The notes: generated from the letters alone by a model not told the origin. Shown: positions 26,701-36,535, counted from the stretch's first letter. The stretch: 64,000 bases of DNA from an uncultured Acetatifactor sp. (GCA_910585015.1 CAJUCT010000015.1:1-64000); one strand, 5' to 3'. Translations and numbers: made by a program.

Positions 26701-27081
26701 TCGAACGCAAATGATGTTGTGGTAAGATGTGTTACTGTTCACAAATCTAAAGGATTGGAATATGGTTCTGTGATTCTTCCTTTCTGCTCATTTGCGATTG
26801 ATAAGATGAAACGCTCCAATTTGAATATTTCCACACGACATGAGGGAGGTAAGTTGGAGATAGGTTATCAGATGAATGTGCCGGAAAAAAGCTTGAATGT
26901 ACGGAATTCGTTTTTTAATGAGAAAACAGAGAAAGAGGAGAGAAAGCGTGAGGAGGCAAGAATACTCTATGTGGCAATGACTCGCGCAATTGAGACGTTT
27001 TCCTGGATAGTACTTGATGGAAAAAAAGGGGCGAGTTGGCAAGAATTGATTCTGGATGGAGGTGTCGGGTGTGCCTTATAA
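23743..27081 (+). CDS. NERD-nuclease / UvrD-type (AddA-like) helicase
   Basis: This 1112-residue product starts with a NERD (nuclease-related) domain: E16 in WGEDYF, D45 in GTQFDVC and E59-x-K61 in VIFEVKAW, an intact PD-(D/E)xK-like core. A superfamily 1A helicase follows: Walker A AGAGTGKT near 364-371, Walker B FIDEFQDT with D608-E609, motif V-type TVHKSKGLEY and motif VI YVAMTRA. It should unwind DNA 3'-5' and possibly cut it. It differs from true AddA in carrying the nuclease at the N-terminus instead of the C-terminus. It heads a seven-gene operon and overlaps the AddB-like gene. By context it is an effector of the phosphorothioation island. Confidence 0.88.
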   Translation: MAKFIGSYLTDNNWGEDYFISKLVKYFDDTHIVYRNRMLFGTQFDVCMLVPEIGVVIFEVKAWRPDTILRVENGDSVWIKDAESEHGQSSHDPTGQVRGYVFGMRTKIRQKTGKKPLVLGMVCFPQITEDIYKSKGLDRVCEHEITILKEDLMSKAALYHKVNLAIKNCALRGMYCSKFDQDLLFRTRQIYENDLTKEDLDCVNANVIEECAPYEQTFYSYFVSLPGSYSNKQFVIDKICKYYSVGTKIYAIVDCAEDVKRIGDKIDEVLVRKGLTRDNAELHIDFEGRADHKPPVREMGSQYTAFNISVVFFSDKLRFMECFDGGFQSDDSEYIKGISQKCRFNYEQFEIEHADCMKNILVKAGAGTGKTYTMISRISYICHMQKCSLREMVNRIVMITFTNDAAENMEKKIKEYFNNYYLLTNNLDCLDFVSQIDKMQIGTIHSYAKNMIGLLGGELGYGHDLTITSGEYKRKKIVSEMVDRYLKEKQSLYGEDYIDKLGIPIYAIQNNVISFIKHLHNQSIDIPSIKAENFGEPNNKPGDSMALHALLAAVIPETESEYNRQLREENKVHLSSIMSVLRKCLSKEENLKHLKQMETGCPKFMFIDEFQDTDDTQIEALQTIAEVLEYKLFVVGDIKQCIYRFRGAKEKAFDQLHCEEHGGQWCRFSLNWNYRTDMRLLRLFDFSFADWGRHKKDGEQLLVYNPEGDLKNESDRLQGVRDYNSKKAESDFYRKITITNETMRMDALFAEVERQVERIRRRIKEEQEKNRNLPDEQRELAILVRENWQADLVHKEGKARGIQVQTNTSGDLYRTEPAIDMLKLANALIHYDESDYLYSFVASNFIINEPSKAYMYKIREDENKNSWKPKKKEEDVTQTKELLKLINTQLSGAVAFSPLSWDKVVASVRTRPILQVLRTIYSILKPWRNFGDGNSQLETYYKENVDLLFEELITSSDSESLSLNVLAEILSVNIATQKNVDSRVPVSNANDVVVRCVTVHKSKGLEYGSVILPFCSFAIDKMKRSNLNISTRHEGGKLEIGYQMNVPEKSLNVRNSFFNEKTEKEERKREEARILYVAMTRAIETFSWIVLDGKKGASWQELILDGGVGCAL

Positions 27082-29995
27082 AATATATACATATGTCGAT
27101 CCCTATCGGATAGCGGAGACAACATTCTGGAATGAAATTAGGGAATACCCGCAGTTGTGTGCGTCCAGGACATTGGTGAACGGACTTATCAGTGTTATGG
27201 GAAAAGATATTTGTTCTCTGATTTGCCCGTTTGACGAGCTTTCCGAGAAAAAGATTTTTGGCGAATGGTCTTTAAATATCAGCCGTCAGATTCAGCAGTA
27301 CAGTTATTTGACACGGACCTATCAGGAATTGCGGCGGGGCACAGAGCCGGAAATCGAGATGGACGAAAACTTTTACTGCTCTGTCTCTCACAATAAGGCC
27401 GCCATGCTGGACTCCTTGCGTTTGTTTCAGGAGTTGCACATTGAGGCAACAAAACTTCATGGGGAACATGGAAATCGCGAGCAGCGTCTGTTTGTGTATC
27501 TTTTGCGGATGATTCAGCAGAAAGGTGATAAATTGTTTGCTCTCCCTGAATTCCCAGACAAGAGGAAACTGATAAGTTATTTTGTTGAAAGGACGGAAAG
27601 AGAAAAACAAGAGTATCTTGATCGCATAAACAAGAGAGAGGAAGTGCAGCCACAGCCCGACCCCGTGCGTATGGCTATGTATGATCGCGCCATACGCACA
27701 ATGTCCAGGTGGGATGGGAATCATGTTGTAGTGAATGGGATTCACCAATTTACGCCTACACAATTACGATTTATCGAGGCATTGGATCACATGAATACAG
27801 AAGTGATTTTTTTATTTAATTATATCCCCCAGTATCAGGAAATATATTCTTCCTGGAATTATATTTACCAACAATTTAATGTGCCAATATGCTCAGATAC
27901 AAGAATAAAATGTTATTATCCGACGCAACTTGCAAAGCCTGGAAACGCTCTGGCCAGTAATATGGCCCTGCTTTGTGAAAACAGCGTTTTGAGAACTGAT
28001 CCTAGGATCAGAGCCAATTATCAGTTGTATTCCGACAAAAAGAGTGGGATTTCTGTTTGGGAATTCGAAAATGTATCGGAGTATGCGGGTTATGTATCTG
28101 ACCGATTTAGAGAGGCCGAGCAGAGAATCGAGGAGAACCCCCTTTTGTATCAAATGCCTTTGAAACGGCATAATAGTACGGCGAGGGTTCTGGCCGAGAT
28201 GGATGAGACTATTTATACGGCCAATAAGGATGTGGATGAGTTACTTCAAATATATCATCCTGAATATGCGCGGAACAGACATTTTCTGGCCTATCCCATC
28301 GGACAATTTTTTGTGGCCTTATATGGACTTTGGAATTGTGAAAAGGGACAGATCAATATAGATTTTTCTCTGATATGTGAATGTGTTAATTCGGGAATAC
28401 TACCCAAATTTAATGCTGCACAATTATTGAAGACAGCAACGAATCTAGAGACGGAATTTGACAATCTTGAAGATTTTAATGAATTTGAGCAGAGGATACG
28501 GGCGTATATTGAGTTATATGACAGTGTTGCAAACGCATATGAGGGGGCACAAGGATACCCGTTTCGGGTAATGGATATTTATAACAGATATAAGGTTGAC
28601 AAACAAGATGCTCAAAAACTTCTTGAGGCGGTAACGACTATTAACGAGACTGCGAAAACTTTATTTCTGCTGGGTAACGGACAACAAGATTTTGTAGAAT
28701 TTAGAGCGCACTTTGCGCGTTTGGAACAAACAATCCGGGACTGCCGGCCGGAGATAGCCAATGAAGAGGAGCGGGACTTGATAGACCGCCTTTTAAGCAA
28801 GCTTGTGTCGATAAAGCCAGCCACGGATAGTATGAGTGGCACTTTTGAGGATTTGAAGAGCGGTCTGTATTTCTTTTTAAAGCAGAAAGATGAACCGGAT
28901 TCCAATTGGTTTGTAAAGAATTTTGAACAGATAGATGGTGATATTTTACAGAGTCGTAAGCAGAACGGACCTGGGGAGCGGAAGACTTATCATTTTGCCT
29001 GTGTTTCCGATAGGGATATGTATGTATCGAGAAATGAACTGTTGCCCTGGCCCCTGACGGAACAATTTATTGAGAGAGCCTATACCCCAAAAGATTTACC
29101 CTTTCAGGTATATTACGCTGCCATTGGGGAACGCAGCAATTTTCTCAGATATGCGCTCTTCTATGGCCTGTATTTCAATCAGTGTGATTCGAAAATCAGT
29201 TATGTGAGAAAGTATGGCGACGAAGAGACTACGGAATATGGATATCTGAAACTATTGGGAGTAGAAAAGTCCTTGGTGGATGGTTCTCTTGAAGATGACA
29301 GCGGGAAGATAGTAAGCAAAGCACAATTTAAACCAGTGTCGAAAATAAAATATCAAAAGGAACAGATGGAAACAGCATTTCTTTGTCCGTATAGATATTT
29401 TATGGATTATGTTTTAAATTCTTATCCCATCGAATCGGGGACGTTTTTGTATCAAAAACTGTTGGAAAATGTATTGGTGGAAAATGTATGGAAGCGGTTA
29501 CAGAAAAAAACAATTGATATTGCAAAAGAAGAAACGCATAGATTTTTTCATCAGGAAAGGGTGAAAATTGAAAAATATTTTCCGTTTTTCAAGACAGTAG
29601 AACTGTATGATATATCAAAACGAGCAGAAAACTATTTCATAAATTGTATCTTGGATGAGAAATATTCACCAAGAGTTGTTCGTGAATATGATTTTAATCA
29701 TATGTCTATAAGAGAACGTTTTGGTAAGGCGAAGTTTTCAGAAGAATTAAATGGTCATCAAATAAAACACTCAATTGAGGCATTTGAGAATAAAATTGAA
29801 CTTGAAATGGTTAAGAAAGAAGAACGGAAAGTATATTCCTTGAATAAAATACCTGAACAGGATGACAACACTCTTTCTGCGGGTCTTATCGGGTACCTGA
29901 ATGATCCGGGGGACAACGCAAGGGTTGGAGAATGGTGTATATACTGCCCAGATAAGGCCATATGTCTGCAACCTTACATTGAGCAGGATACATGA
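27071..29995 (+). CDS. AddB-like helicase/nuclease subunit with Fe-S cysteines
   Basis: I prefer the GTG at 27071, seven bases after GGAGGT, over the ATG at 27056, which lies before that binding site; the product is then 974 residues. The N-terminal two thirds look like an inactivated helicase fold as in AddB. The C-terminal part has LCPYRYFMDYVL and the closing motif CIYCPDKAIC. Together these give one Cys plus CxxCx5C, the same spacing as the iron-sulfur staple of AddB. The AddB nuclease signature (GxxDRxD, then DYK) is not recognisable, so nuclease activity is probably lost. Overlap with the NERD helicase implies a two-subunit AddAB-like complex. Confidence 0.72.
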   Translation: MPYKIYTYVDPYRIAETTFWNEIREYPQLCASRTLVNGLISVMGKDICSLICPFDELSEKKIFGEWSLNISRQIQQYSYLTRTYQELRRGTEPEIEMDENFYCSVSHNKAAMLDSLRLFQELHIEATKLHGEHGNREQRLFVYLLRMIQQKGDKLFALPEFPDKRKLISYFVERTEREKQEYLDRINKREEVQPQPDPVRMAMYDRAIRTMSRWDGNHVVVNGIHQFTPTQLRFIEALDHMNTEVIFLFNYIPQYQEIYSSWNYIYQQFNVPICSDTRIKCYYPTQLAKPGNALASNMALLCENSVLRTDPRIRANYQLYSDKKSGISVWEFENVSEYAGYVSDRFREAEQRIEENPLLYQMPLKRHNSTARVLAEMDETIYTANKDVDELLQIYHPEYARNRHFLAYPIGQFFVALYGLWNCEKGQINIDFSLICECVNSGILPKFNAAQLLKTATNLETEFDNLEDFNEFEQRIRAYIELYDSVANAYEGAQGYPFRVMDIYNRYKVDKQDAQKLLEAVTTINETAKTLFLLGNGQQDFVEFRAHFARLEQTIRDCRPEIANEEERDLIDRLLSKLVSIKPATDSMSGTFEDLKSGLYFFLKQKDEPDSNWFVKNFEQIDGDILQSRKQNGPGERKTYHFACVSDRDMYVSRNELLPWPLTEQFIERAYTPKDLPFQVYYAAIGERSNFLRYALFYGLYFNQCDSKISYVRKYGDEETTEYGYLKLLGVEKSLVDGSLEDDSGKIVSKAQFKPVSKIKYQKEQMETAFLCPYRYFMDYVLNSYPIESGTFLYQKLLENVLVENVWKRLQKKTIDIAKEETHRFFHQERVKIEKYFPFFKTVELYDISKRAENYFINCILDEKYSPRVVREYDFNHMSIRERFGKAKFSEELNGHQIKHSIEAFENKIELEMVKKEERKVYSLNKIPEQDDNTLSAGLIGYLNDPGDNARVGEWCIYCPDKAICLQPYIEQDT

Positions 29996-30011
29996 GGACA
30001 AGGAGGGAGCC

Positions 30012-33000
30012 ATGAGACAGGGACAATATGTCAGATGTCCGATTGTGGTGGAAGAAAACGACAATAAGTATCCCAGAAGTTTTGTGTTGGGAAAAATTAT
30101 GGAACTCAATACTATTTCGGAGGAAGTTAAAGTATGCTTCTTTGATTTACGGCGTAGCGGAAAATTTTACGCACATGCTTTTGATAAGACGGTTTTTGCC
30201 ATGGGTAAGGTCACCCATTGTCCTGCGGCTAGGAAAGCACCGGTGAATACTCCTGGGGGTAAGGGCAAAATAATTAGGTTATGCGGGGAGCGGGAAGAAT
30301 TGTTTTTCTATTATATTCTTCTGGAAAATGGCAAAATAGAGAGGTTTTCTGAAGAACGTATGGAGATAGAGTATTCTGCCGCTGATTACTCGCCGGTAGA
30401 ACAGTTGAGGCAGTATGAGTTTCAGAATCCGACATGGTTTGCCAACCGGCTATGTGTGAGCGCCAATCTGCACATGGTAGAGAATGCTATCTATGGATTT
30501 GATGTGTTGGCGGGATGCAGGACATTTTTGATGGCTCATCAGATCAGCACGATTGTGAGGGCCTTTGAGGAGCCCACCGTTCGCTATATGCTGGCCGATG
30601 AGGTGGGGCTTGGTAAAACTATTGAAGCTTGCGCAATTATCAAGATTATGTGCAGCGAGAATCAGAATTTGCGAGTGCTTTATCTACTTCCTGGAGTGCT
30701 GGCGGCCCAATGGGAAAATGAACTTAGATTGAAATTTGGGATTCATGCGTCACATAATCCGGCCATGGGCGCGTATGTAAATCACTTTATTCTGCCTGTT
30801 GAGGACTTAGACGAGTATTGCGATGCTCTGGGCTATCCATGGGATCTTGTTCTGGTGGATGAGACCCATCGGCTTTTGGGGATGGAAGATAAATATAGGC
30901 TAGTGTACTCCCTTACCCAAAGATGTAAACATGTACTGCTGTTAAGTGCGACTCCAATTCAGGACAGAAAAGAGGAATATTTGAGATTACTTGCCCTGCT
31001 CTTGCCGGAACGGTATGGTAATATGGATATGGGAGTATTTTCGGAGATTCTTTTCAAACAGAAAAAGATTCAGAGGCGTGTCAACGCAATGCTTCGCCAT
31101 ATGAATTCTTATGCAGAATATAAAGAGGATACATATGACAAAATAGAGGAATTGGCGGAAGCCTTGAATGATAAACATCTAATTAGGCTGGCGGAGAGAA
31201 TCGAACTGGAATCTGCGGACGGCGGCTACGAGGCAGCTGGAAAAGCATTGTCTTACATATCAGAGAATTATCGCATTGAGCGAAAAGTTATAAGAAACCG
31301 ACGGGGATATATTGCGGCTACAATGGGGAAAAGAGTCTTGCTGGAGTGTCCCTATGAGATGGCATCGGAGGAAGAATGTTACAATGAAAGGAATACATAT
31401 TATGCATTGCAGCAGTATTTAGCGTATGCGCTGGAAAACAAGCAGATTGATATTTCTATTGCGGAAGTATTGTTGCAGGCTATGTTCAGTTCTCCTTGGG
31501 CCCTGACTAGTACAATGCGGAAGCATGGAGTGGAAGATGAGGAACTATCAACCAATGTCAGGTTGTGGAGAGCCCAGGCAGAGGATGAAATAAGGAAGAT
31601 AGATGAGTTGCTGGATCAGGATCCTGACAGGATCAGGGGAAGACTTGTTCGAATAGTCGATTACATTGAGCAGGAAATAGGATTGACTGGGAGAGATGTG
31701 GGGAAAATAGTCATTTTCTCCGAGTTTGAAGAAACGATTGAAAAAATGGGGGACATTTTAGAAGCCCGGAAAATTTGTTACAGTAAGTTCTGTGCCAGTC
31801 TGGATAGAGAGGTTTTGGAAAATAGTGTATATGAGTTTCAAAATAACATAGATTGTAGGATTATTTTATGTGATGCCGCCGGAGGAGAGGGGAGAAATTT
31901 TCAGATTGCAGATTGGCTGATTTTTATAGATCTTCCATGGAACGCAAATGCCATTGAGCAGAGAATTGGGCGCCTGGATCGGCTGGGAAGAGAAATAGAG
32001 CATCTGGAAGTGCGTTCAATTGTATTTTATTGTCTGGGCTCAATAGAAGAACAACTCTTTCATATTTGGAAGAAGGGACTTGGCATATTTGGGCAGTCCT
32101 TGAGCGGACTTGAGATAATTACCGGCGAATTAAATCAGTCCATTGCGGATGCCTTGGAGGAGGATATTTATAATGGGCTTGGAAATTCGCTGACTGATAT
32201 TATTGATATGATGGAAAAGGCTAGGGAGACCGTGGAGGAGGAGCAGTTATATGACTCGGGGAGTGTTATATATCGTCCCCTATCCCAAGCCGTGGAACAG
32301 ATGTTACAGACATATCAGGGAAGCGAAGGAAATTTGTTTCAGGCAGCTATGTTGGGTTGGTCTACACAGGCCGGGCTGAGAAGTAATGCAACAGGGAATC
32401 CGAATATTATAGAGTTTGGGGAATATCAGTTTAGTCCCAGAGCGGCGATACAGGCATTATTAATTCCGCCTGACTGGACAATGTATGAGAATACTTCCAT
32501 TATGCGGCATGAAGGAAAGATTTTGGGAACCTTTGACAGAGGTACAGCGATAAAGAGAGAGGATTTACTCTTTTTTTCTCCAGGTGATCCAGTTTTTGAC
32601 AGTATTGTTGGAAATGCTATGAATAATGGGCGTGGCCGATGCTGTGCTTTTGAGGCTAAAGCCGACTTTGCGTATGCGGGAGTTTTGTTCGTTTATAATA
32701 TTGAACCGGATGAAAATTTTTTGCTGTCAAACGGAATTTCACTTCATTTGCTGTCTCATTTTAGAATGTACTTGCCCATGGAGCAAATCAAAATATTTAT
32801 TCCGCTGACAGTTAAGAGTAAGGATGTTTCGGAGGAAAAATTGAGAGAATTTATCTCTGATAAACAAAATATTATGAATGCGACCCACATGGGGGCAAGA
32901 AAACCGTCAAAGTCCGGGTTTTCAAAACTGGAAATATTTATGGATGAAAATCCGGAAGAAGTCTGGCTCAATGTGGTAAATGCCGCAGAGAGGACTGCAA

Positions 33001-33224
33001 CGGTTCGAGCCAGGAAAAAGGCGGAGGAATTGGCTGAATTGAAGACGGCAAAAAGAGAAATGATCAGGATACTCAACGGCTTGGAATCAATTTGTATATA
33101 TCAGGAAAAAGACTTACAGCAGGTAGAGAAAATGCGGGAGCAATACAAGGCAGTTTATCACGCACTTACCAATTTTAATGTCGTAGTAGACTCTGTTTGC
33201 TTAATAAGGACAAATGAGCGATGA
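30012..33224 (+). CDS. SNF2-family helicase/translocase (DpdE-like)
   Basis: This 1070-residue product starts at 30012 behind AGGAGGGAG; a longer frame starting inside the previous gene is rejected. An N-terminal beta-rich domain (residues 1-130) precedes a SNF2 motor: ADEVGLGKTIEA (K202), DETH at 283-286, LLSATPIQD, and in lobe 2 VIFSEFEE and AIEQRIGRLDRLGRE. C-terminal helices with coiled-coil character (ARKKAEELAELKTAKREM) end the protein. SNF2 translocases track double-stranded DNA. Architecture and the order of the next three genes recall DpdE-F-G-H of 7-deazaguanine DNA-modification islands; this is inference. The stop overlaps the next start by four bases. Confidence 0.85.
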   Translation: MRQGQYVRCPIVVEENDNKYPRSFVLGKIMELNTISEEVKVCFFDLRRSGKFYAHAFDKTVFAMGKVTHCPAARKAPVNTPGGKGKIIRLCGEREELFFYYILLENGKIERFSEERMEIEYSAADYSPVEQLRQYEFQNPTWFANRLCVSANLHMVENAIYGFDVLAGCRTFLMAHQISTIVRAFEEPTVRYMLADEVGLGKTIEACAIIKIMCSENQNLRVLYLLPGVLAAQWENELRLKFGIHASHNPAMGAYVNHFILPVEDLDEYCDALGYPWDLVLVDETHRLLGMEDKYRLVYSLTQRCKHVLLLSATPIQDRKEEYLRLLALLLPERYGNMDMGVFSEILFKQKKIQRRVNAMLRHMNSYAEYKEDTYDKIEELAEALNDKHLIRLAERIELESADGGYEAAGKALSYISENYRIERKVIRNRRGYIAATMGKRVLLECPYEMASEEECYNERNTYYALQQYLAYALENKQIDISIAEVLLQAMFSSPWALTSTMRKHGVEDEELSTNVRLWRAQAEDEIRKIDELLDQDPDRIRGRLVRIVDYIEQEIGLTGRDVGKIVIFSEFEETIEKMGDILEARKICYSKFCASLDREVLENSVYEFQNNIDCRIILCDAAGGEGRNFQIADWLIFIDLPWNANAIEQRIGRLDRLGREIEHLEVRSIVFYCLGSIEEQLFHIWKKGLGIFGQSLSGLEIITGELNQSIADALEEDIYNGLGNSLTDIIDMMEKARETVEEEQLYDSGSVIYRPLSQAVEQMLQTYQGSEGNLFQAAMLGWSTQAGLRSNATGNPNIIEFGEYQFSPRAAIQALLIPPDWTMYENTSIMRHEGKILGTFDRGTAIKREDLLFFSPGDPVFDSIVGNAMNNGRGRCCAFEAKADFAYAGVLFVYNIEPDENFLLSNGISLHLLSHFRMYLPMEQIKIFIPLTVKSKDVSEEKLREFISDKQNIMNATHMGARKPSKSGFSKLEIFMDENPEEVWLNVVNAAERTATVRARKKAEELAELKTAKREMIRILNGLESICIYQEKDLQQVEKMREQYKAVYHALTNFNVVVDSVCLIRTNER

Positions 33225-35722
33225 ATTATAACGATATTTTTCTAAAGTATATAAATGGAGAAATAACAGGAGATGTCGCTGAAGGGCAACTGTCAGATCT
33301 GATAGAAAGCAGTATTTACGCTGGTTTTTTTAGAGAGGCGGCGCAGGCAGAGGTCATGCGCACTTATTTTATTCGATATCGACAGTATGATCGAGGACAA
33401 ATTAATCCTTTGGATTTCCTGTTATATATAAGAGATCTAATCTTGTTTGTGGGGAAAATGCATTTACCCAGGTTGGTAATGGATATGGTGTCTAGTAGTG
33501 GTTCTGAAATAGGATTATATGTAACGGGAGAAGGCAGTGTTGATGTAGTGGCCGGATATCCGGAGTACTTGCGGGATGCAAAACAGTTTCTTGAGGAAGT
33601 CTATCATTTAGATGACTCGCAGGTAGCGCGGACTAAACCCAGTACCGGTGACGGGCTTTTGCGTAAAAATTCTCAGTTTTCCGGGTATTGTTCTTTTGAA
33701 CAGAAAATTGCGGTTCATACGGCGGTAAATTTGCCGAATGATTATACATTGATGGTCTCCCTGCCTACAGGAGGCGGAAAGAGTTTAATTACGCAGATGC
33801 TGGCAACCTGTGAGCAGAAACTAACACTGGTGATTGTTCCCACGGTTTCCTTGGCTATGGATCAGTATATTCAAGCCAGAAAATGTATGCGGCTTGATAG
33901 TGCAGATGAAGCCGTTTTTTATTATAAAGCGAGAATGAATGACTCTGAGATCAGTAAGAGTGTTTGGGCGATAAAAAATAGAAAGGCCCGGATGCTCATC
34001 GCCTCTCCCGAGGCGATACTGAAAAATAACAGATTAAATCAGGTATTACGAGAAGCAGCGGAGAATAATTATTTGAGAAATGTTGTGATAGATGAGGCCC
34101 ATATTGTTCCGGATTGGGGAATAAAGTTTAGACCGGAATTTCAGATTTTTGCGGTTGTATTAAAAGAATTGCGTATGCTGGCAGGCAATACCATGCGGAC
34201 ATATCTGTTGTCCGCTACCCTGTCGGAAGACGTGGTATCTACACTGTTTGATTTATTTGGTCAAGAGGGGAAAAATCTTCAGTATAGATGTGATTCGTTG
34301 AGGCAGGAGCCTCGTTATGTTTTTCTGTCGGAAAGGAATTATTCTAAACGTGAGAATGTGGTTCTGGAACTGGTAAAATACTTGCCCAAGCCAATGATTG
34401 TCTATGTGATTGAACCTCGGGTTGCGGAGACATATCGCGAACAATTACAGAGGCTGGGTTTTAGGAATATATGCACATTTACAGGAGACACAAAGGAACA
34501 TGAAAAAGAAGAGATATTGAGAAAGTGGAAAAGCAATGAGATTGATATTATCTTTGCCACATCGGCATTTGGCGTGGGTGTGGATAAAAGGAATGTGAGA
34601 ACCATCGTCCATGCGTGTGTTCCTGAGAATTTGAGCAGATTTTACCAAGAGGTAGGCCGCGGGGGACGAGACGGACTGCCGTCGTTAAGTGTAATGGTTC
34701 CGTATGTGGGCACTGAAGATTCAAAGAGTGACTTAAATAAGGCATTTGGGCTTGTAAAGAGTGACGTGCTTACAGTAGAGAATCTGATTCCCAGATGGAA
34801 AAGTATTTTGTCCAGTACATATTCTATAATTGACGGCGATATGATAACGGCCGACCTTAATGCCGTCCCGGACACTTTTACGGTTGAAGAGGCGCAACGA
34901 GCCGGAACGCAGAATATGGGATGGAATGTAAATATGCTGCTCCTTATGTACAGGCAGAAGTATATTGACATAATAAGTGCTAAGTTCGACACGTCTAAAA
35001 AGACATATTATTTTAAATTCAAATTGCTGGATATGGATTTGCTGACAGATTTTTCCAGGTTGAAGATGGAATTAAAACCTGACCGGCAAAAGGAGTACGA
35101 CCAGCAGGTGGAAGGCTATTATAGAATAAAGAAGTTGGTACGTAGACCTAATTCAAAGTGTTGGGGAAAGCATTTTTCTTCGCTGTTTCCTCTGGCTGAA
35201 AATGTGTGTCAGGGATGTCCGTTTCATCCCACAGAGAAGATCGTCGGAGACGGGGGGATTAAGATTCGGCAAAAATTATGCATTTATCGGGAGGCGGATC
35301 GACCGAACGTAAAATTGGCACGTTTGATGGGGCGTGAGTTATTGGACATGCTACTTACAATTGAAGACAATGGAGCGGTTGATATAGAGCAGTTGATTGC
35401 CAAGATAGGAACTTTGGAGATTTCTGCGTTAGTTCTTCCGGTTATTCCAGATGAGCACATTTTTTCGAATTGTTTATTGTTAAGCTTTGAAGAATTTTTG
35501 GTGGTGTCCAGGAATGTGCCTTGGCTGTTTTATAAAGGGGTTGCAATTCTTTTAGGAAATGATGCGGACCAGAATAATCAGGTTTACTGCATGGCTAATT
35601 CGGCGTATATGAAACAATATCGCCGCATATGGATATGCAGTGAAAATACCTATATATATTCAAAGCAGCGGCGAATAAACGATTTCCTGGAGGGACGTAT
35701 AGAAGCTTTGGAAAAAATATAG
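33221..35722 (+). CDS. RecQ-like superfamily 2 helicase (DpdF-like)
   Basis: This 833-residue product starts within the stop of the SNF2 gene (ATGA). After a 160-residue unique N-terminus comes a RecQ-type core: Walker A LPTGGGKS (K187), DEAH at 291-294, TYLLSATLSE, and lobe 2 FATSAFGVGVDKRNVRTIVHACVP split around motif V/VI and GRGGRDGLPS. Toward the C-terminus a cysteine set (CWGK, CQGCPFHP, KLCIYR) probably binds zinc or an Fe-S cluster. The family is COG0514-like but longer than RecQ, as expected for DpdF-type proteins. It would unwind DNA in the same complex or pathway as the SNF2 protein. Confidence 0.83.
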   Translation: MNYNDIFLKYINGEITGDVAEGQLSDLIESSIYAGFFREAAQAEVMRTYFIRYRQYDRGQINPLDFLLYIRDLILFVGKMHLPRLVMDMVSSSGSEIGLYVTGEGSVDVVAGYPEYLRDAKQFLEEVYHLDDSQVARTKPSTGDGLLRKNSQFSGYCSFEQKIAVHTAVNLPNDYTLMVSLPTGGGKSLITQMLATCEQKLTLVIVPTVSLAMDQYIQARKCMRLDSADEAVFYYKARMNDSEISKSVWAIKNRKARMLIASPEAILKNNRLNQVLREAAENNYLRNVVIDEAHIVPDWGIKFRPEFQIFAVVLKELRMLAGNTMRTYLLSATLSEDVVSTLFDLFGQEGKNLQYRCDSLRQEPRYVFLSERNYSKRENVVLELVKYLPKPMIVYVIEPRVAETYREQLQRLGFRNICTFTGDTKEHEKEEILRKWKSNEIDIIFATSAFGVGVDKRNVRTIVHACVPENLSRFYQEVGRGGRDGLPSLSVMVPYVGTEDSKSDLNKAFGLVKSDVLTVENLIPRWKSILSSTYSIIDGDMITADLNAVPDTFTVEEAQRAGTQNMGWNVNMLLLMYRQKYIDIISAKFDTSKKTYYFKFKLLDMDLLTDFSRLKMELKPDRQKEYDQQVEGYYRIKKLVRRPNSKCWGKHFSSLFPLAENVCQGCPFHPTEKIVGDGGIKIRQKLCIYREADRPNVKLARLMGRELLDMLLTIEDNGAVDIEQLIAKIGTLEISALVLPVIPDEHIFSNCLLLSFEEFLVVSRNVPWLFYKGVAILLGNDADQNNQVYCMANSAYMKQYRRIWICSENTYIYSKQRRINDFLEGRIEALEKI

Positions 35723-35734
35723 GAGGGGTAGAGA

Positions 35735-36535
35735 ATGTTCAAAAATTACTATGACCGCATGAGACCAGCGGCAACGCCGGAGAGAGTTCTGTCTATTTGC
35801 AGAATTGTGAATGGCGGAAAATATAGCGCCAATGAGATTAGAAGAATTTGCCAGTTAAAAGTCTGTGATCCGGAGGACAATGCCCCGATGGATGAGGCTA
35901 TAAGATATTCTATTTCCGCAGCGGAGGAATTGGGTTTTATTTCCAAGGATAGTGGTGGAATTTATCATTTTGAAAAAACGGAGGATGAGATTTCAGATTA
36001 TATTTCTTTTAGGAAAACTGTTCAAAAGGTAGCGTTCGTCAACAAAAACAGTACCTTTTTTAAGGTTACTGAGTGGTATATCGCTCAAAATGAGCGGGTT
36101 TTTGCAATAAATAAGTTTGAGGATTTTTCTGCTGAGATCATTAAAGCCGGATTGGACAGAGTAGATGAAAACGATGTACTGGGATGGAGATTTTGGATGA
36201 GATTTCTTGGAATTGCGTATCAGTTTCATAAAACGCTGATTCCAAACATGAATATTCGTATACAGGATGCGATGCAGGAAATACCTAAGGGAACTGAATT
36301 GACCTGTGCGGAAACAGTTGAATGGATTCGGACAAGTATTCCCGAGGCAGCTTCTTCGTGCAGTATGGAGGGACTTTGCCTTGCCATTTCGAATGGGCTC
36401 AGAACCTTAGAGGAAGAAAAAAAAATAAAGATTATCTCTACTCCGGACGCCGCCAAAGTGGGATTATATCATCTGAACGGCGTGGAACTAAATGACTTTT
36501 CCAGCATTGTGATCAAGGAGGAAATGTATGACTAG
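35735..36535 (+). CDS. Winged-helix-type protein (DpdG-like), unknown function
   Basis: This 266-residue product starts 12 bases after the RecQ-like gene, behind AGGAGGGG. The N-terminal 90 residues look like a winged helix (ERVLSICRIVNGGKYSANEI, then AEELGFISKDSGGIYHFE). The middle carries a tryptophan-rich signature (LGWRFWMRFLGIAYQ) and the C-terminus a second winged-helix-like part. No catalytic residues are visible. The size, position between a RecQ-like helicase and a big ATPase, and the WRFWxRFLG block agree with my recollection of DpdG. It overlaps the next gene by eight bases. Confidence 0.7.
   Translation: MFKNYYDRMRPAATPERVLSICRIVNGGKYSANEIRRICQLKVCDPEDNAPMDEAIRYSISAAEELGFISKDSGGIYHFEKTEDEISDYISFRKTVQKVAFVNKNSTFFKVTEWYIAQNERVFAINKFEDFSAEIIKAGLDRVDENDVLGWRFWMRFLGIAYQFHKTLIPNMNIRIQDAMQEIPKGTELTCAETVEWIRTSIPEAASSCSMEGLCLAISNGLRTLEEEKKIKIISTPDAAKVGLYHLNGVELNDFSSIVIKEEMYD

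Noticed and set aside
23743..29995. AddA/AddB-like pair considered as the housekeeping AddAB recombination enzyme
   Set aside because: The helicase has an N-terminal NERD domain and the partner lacks the nuclease motif; both overlap defence genes in one operon.
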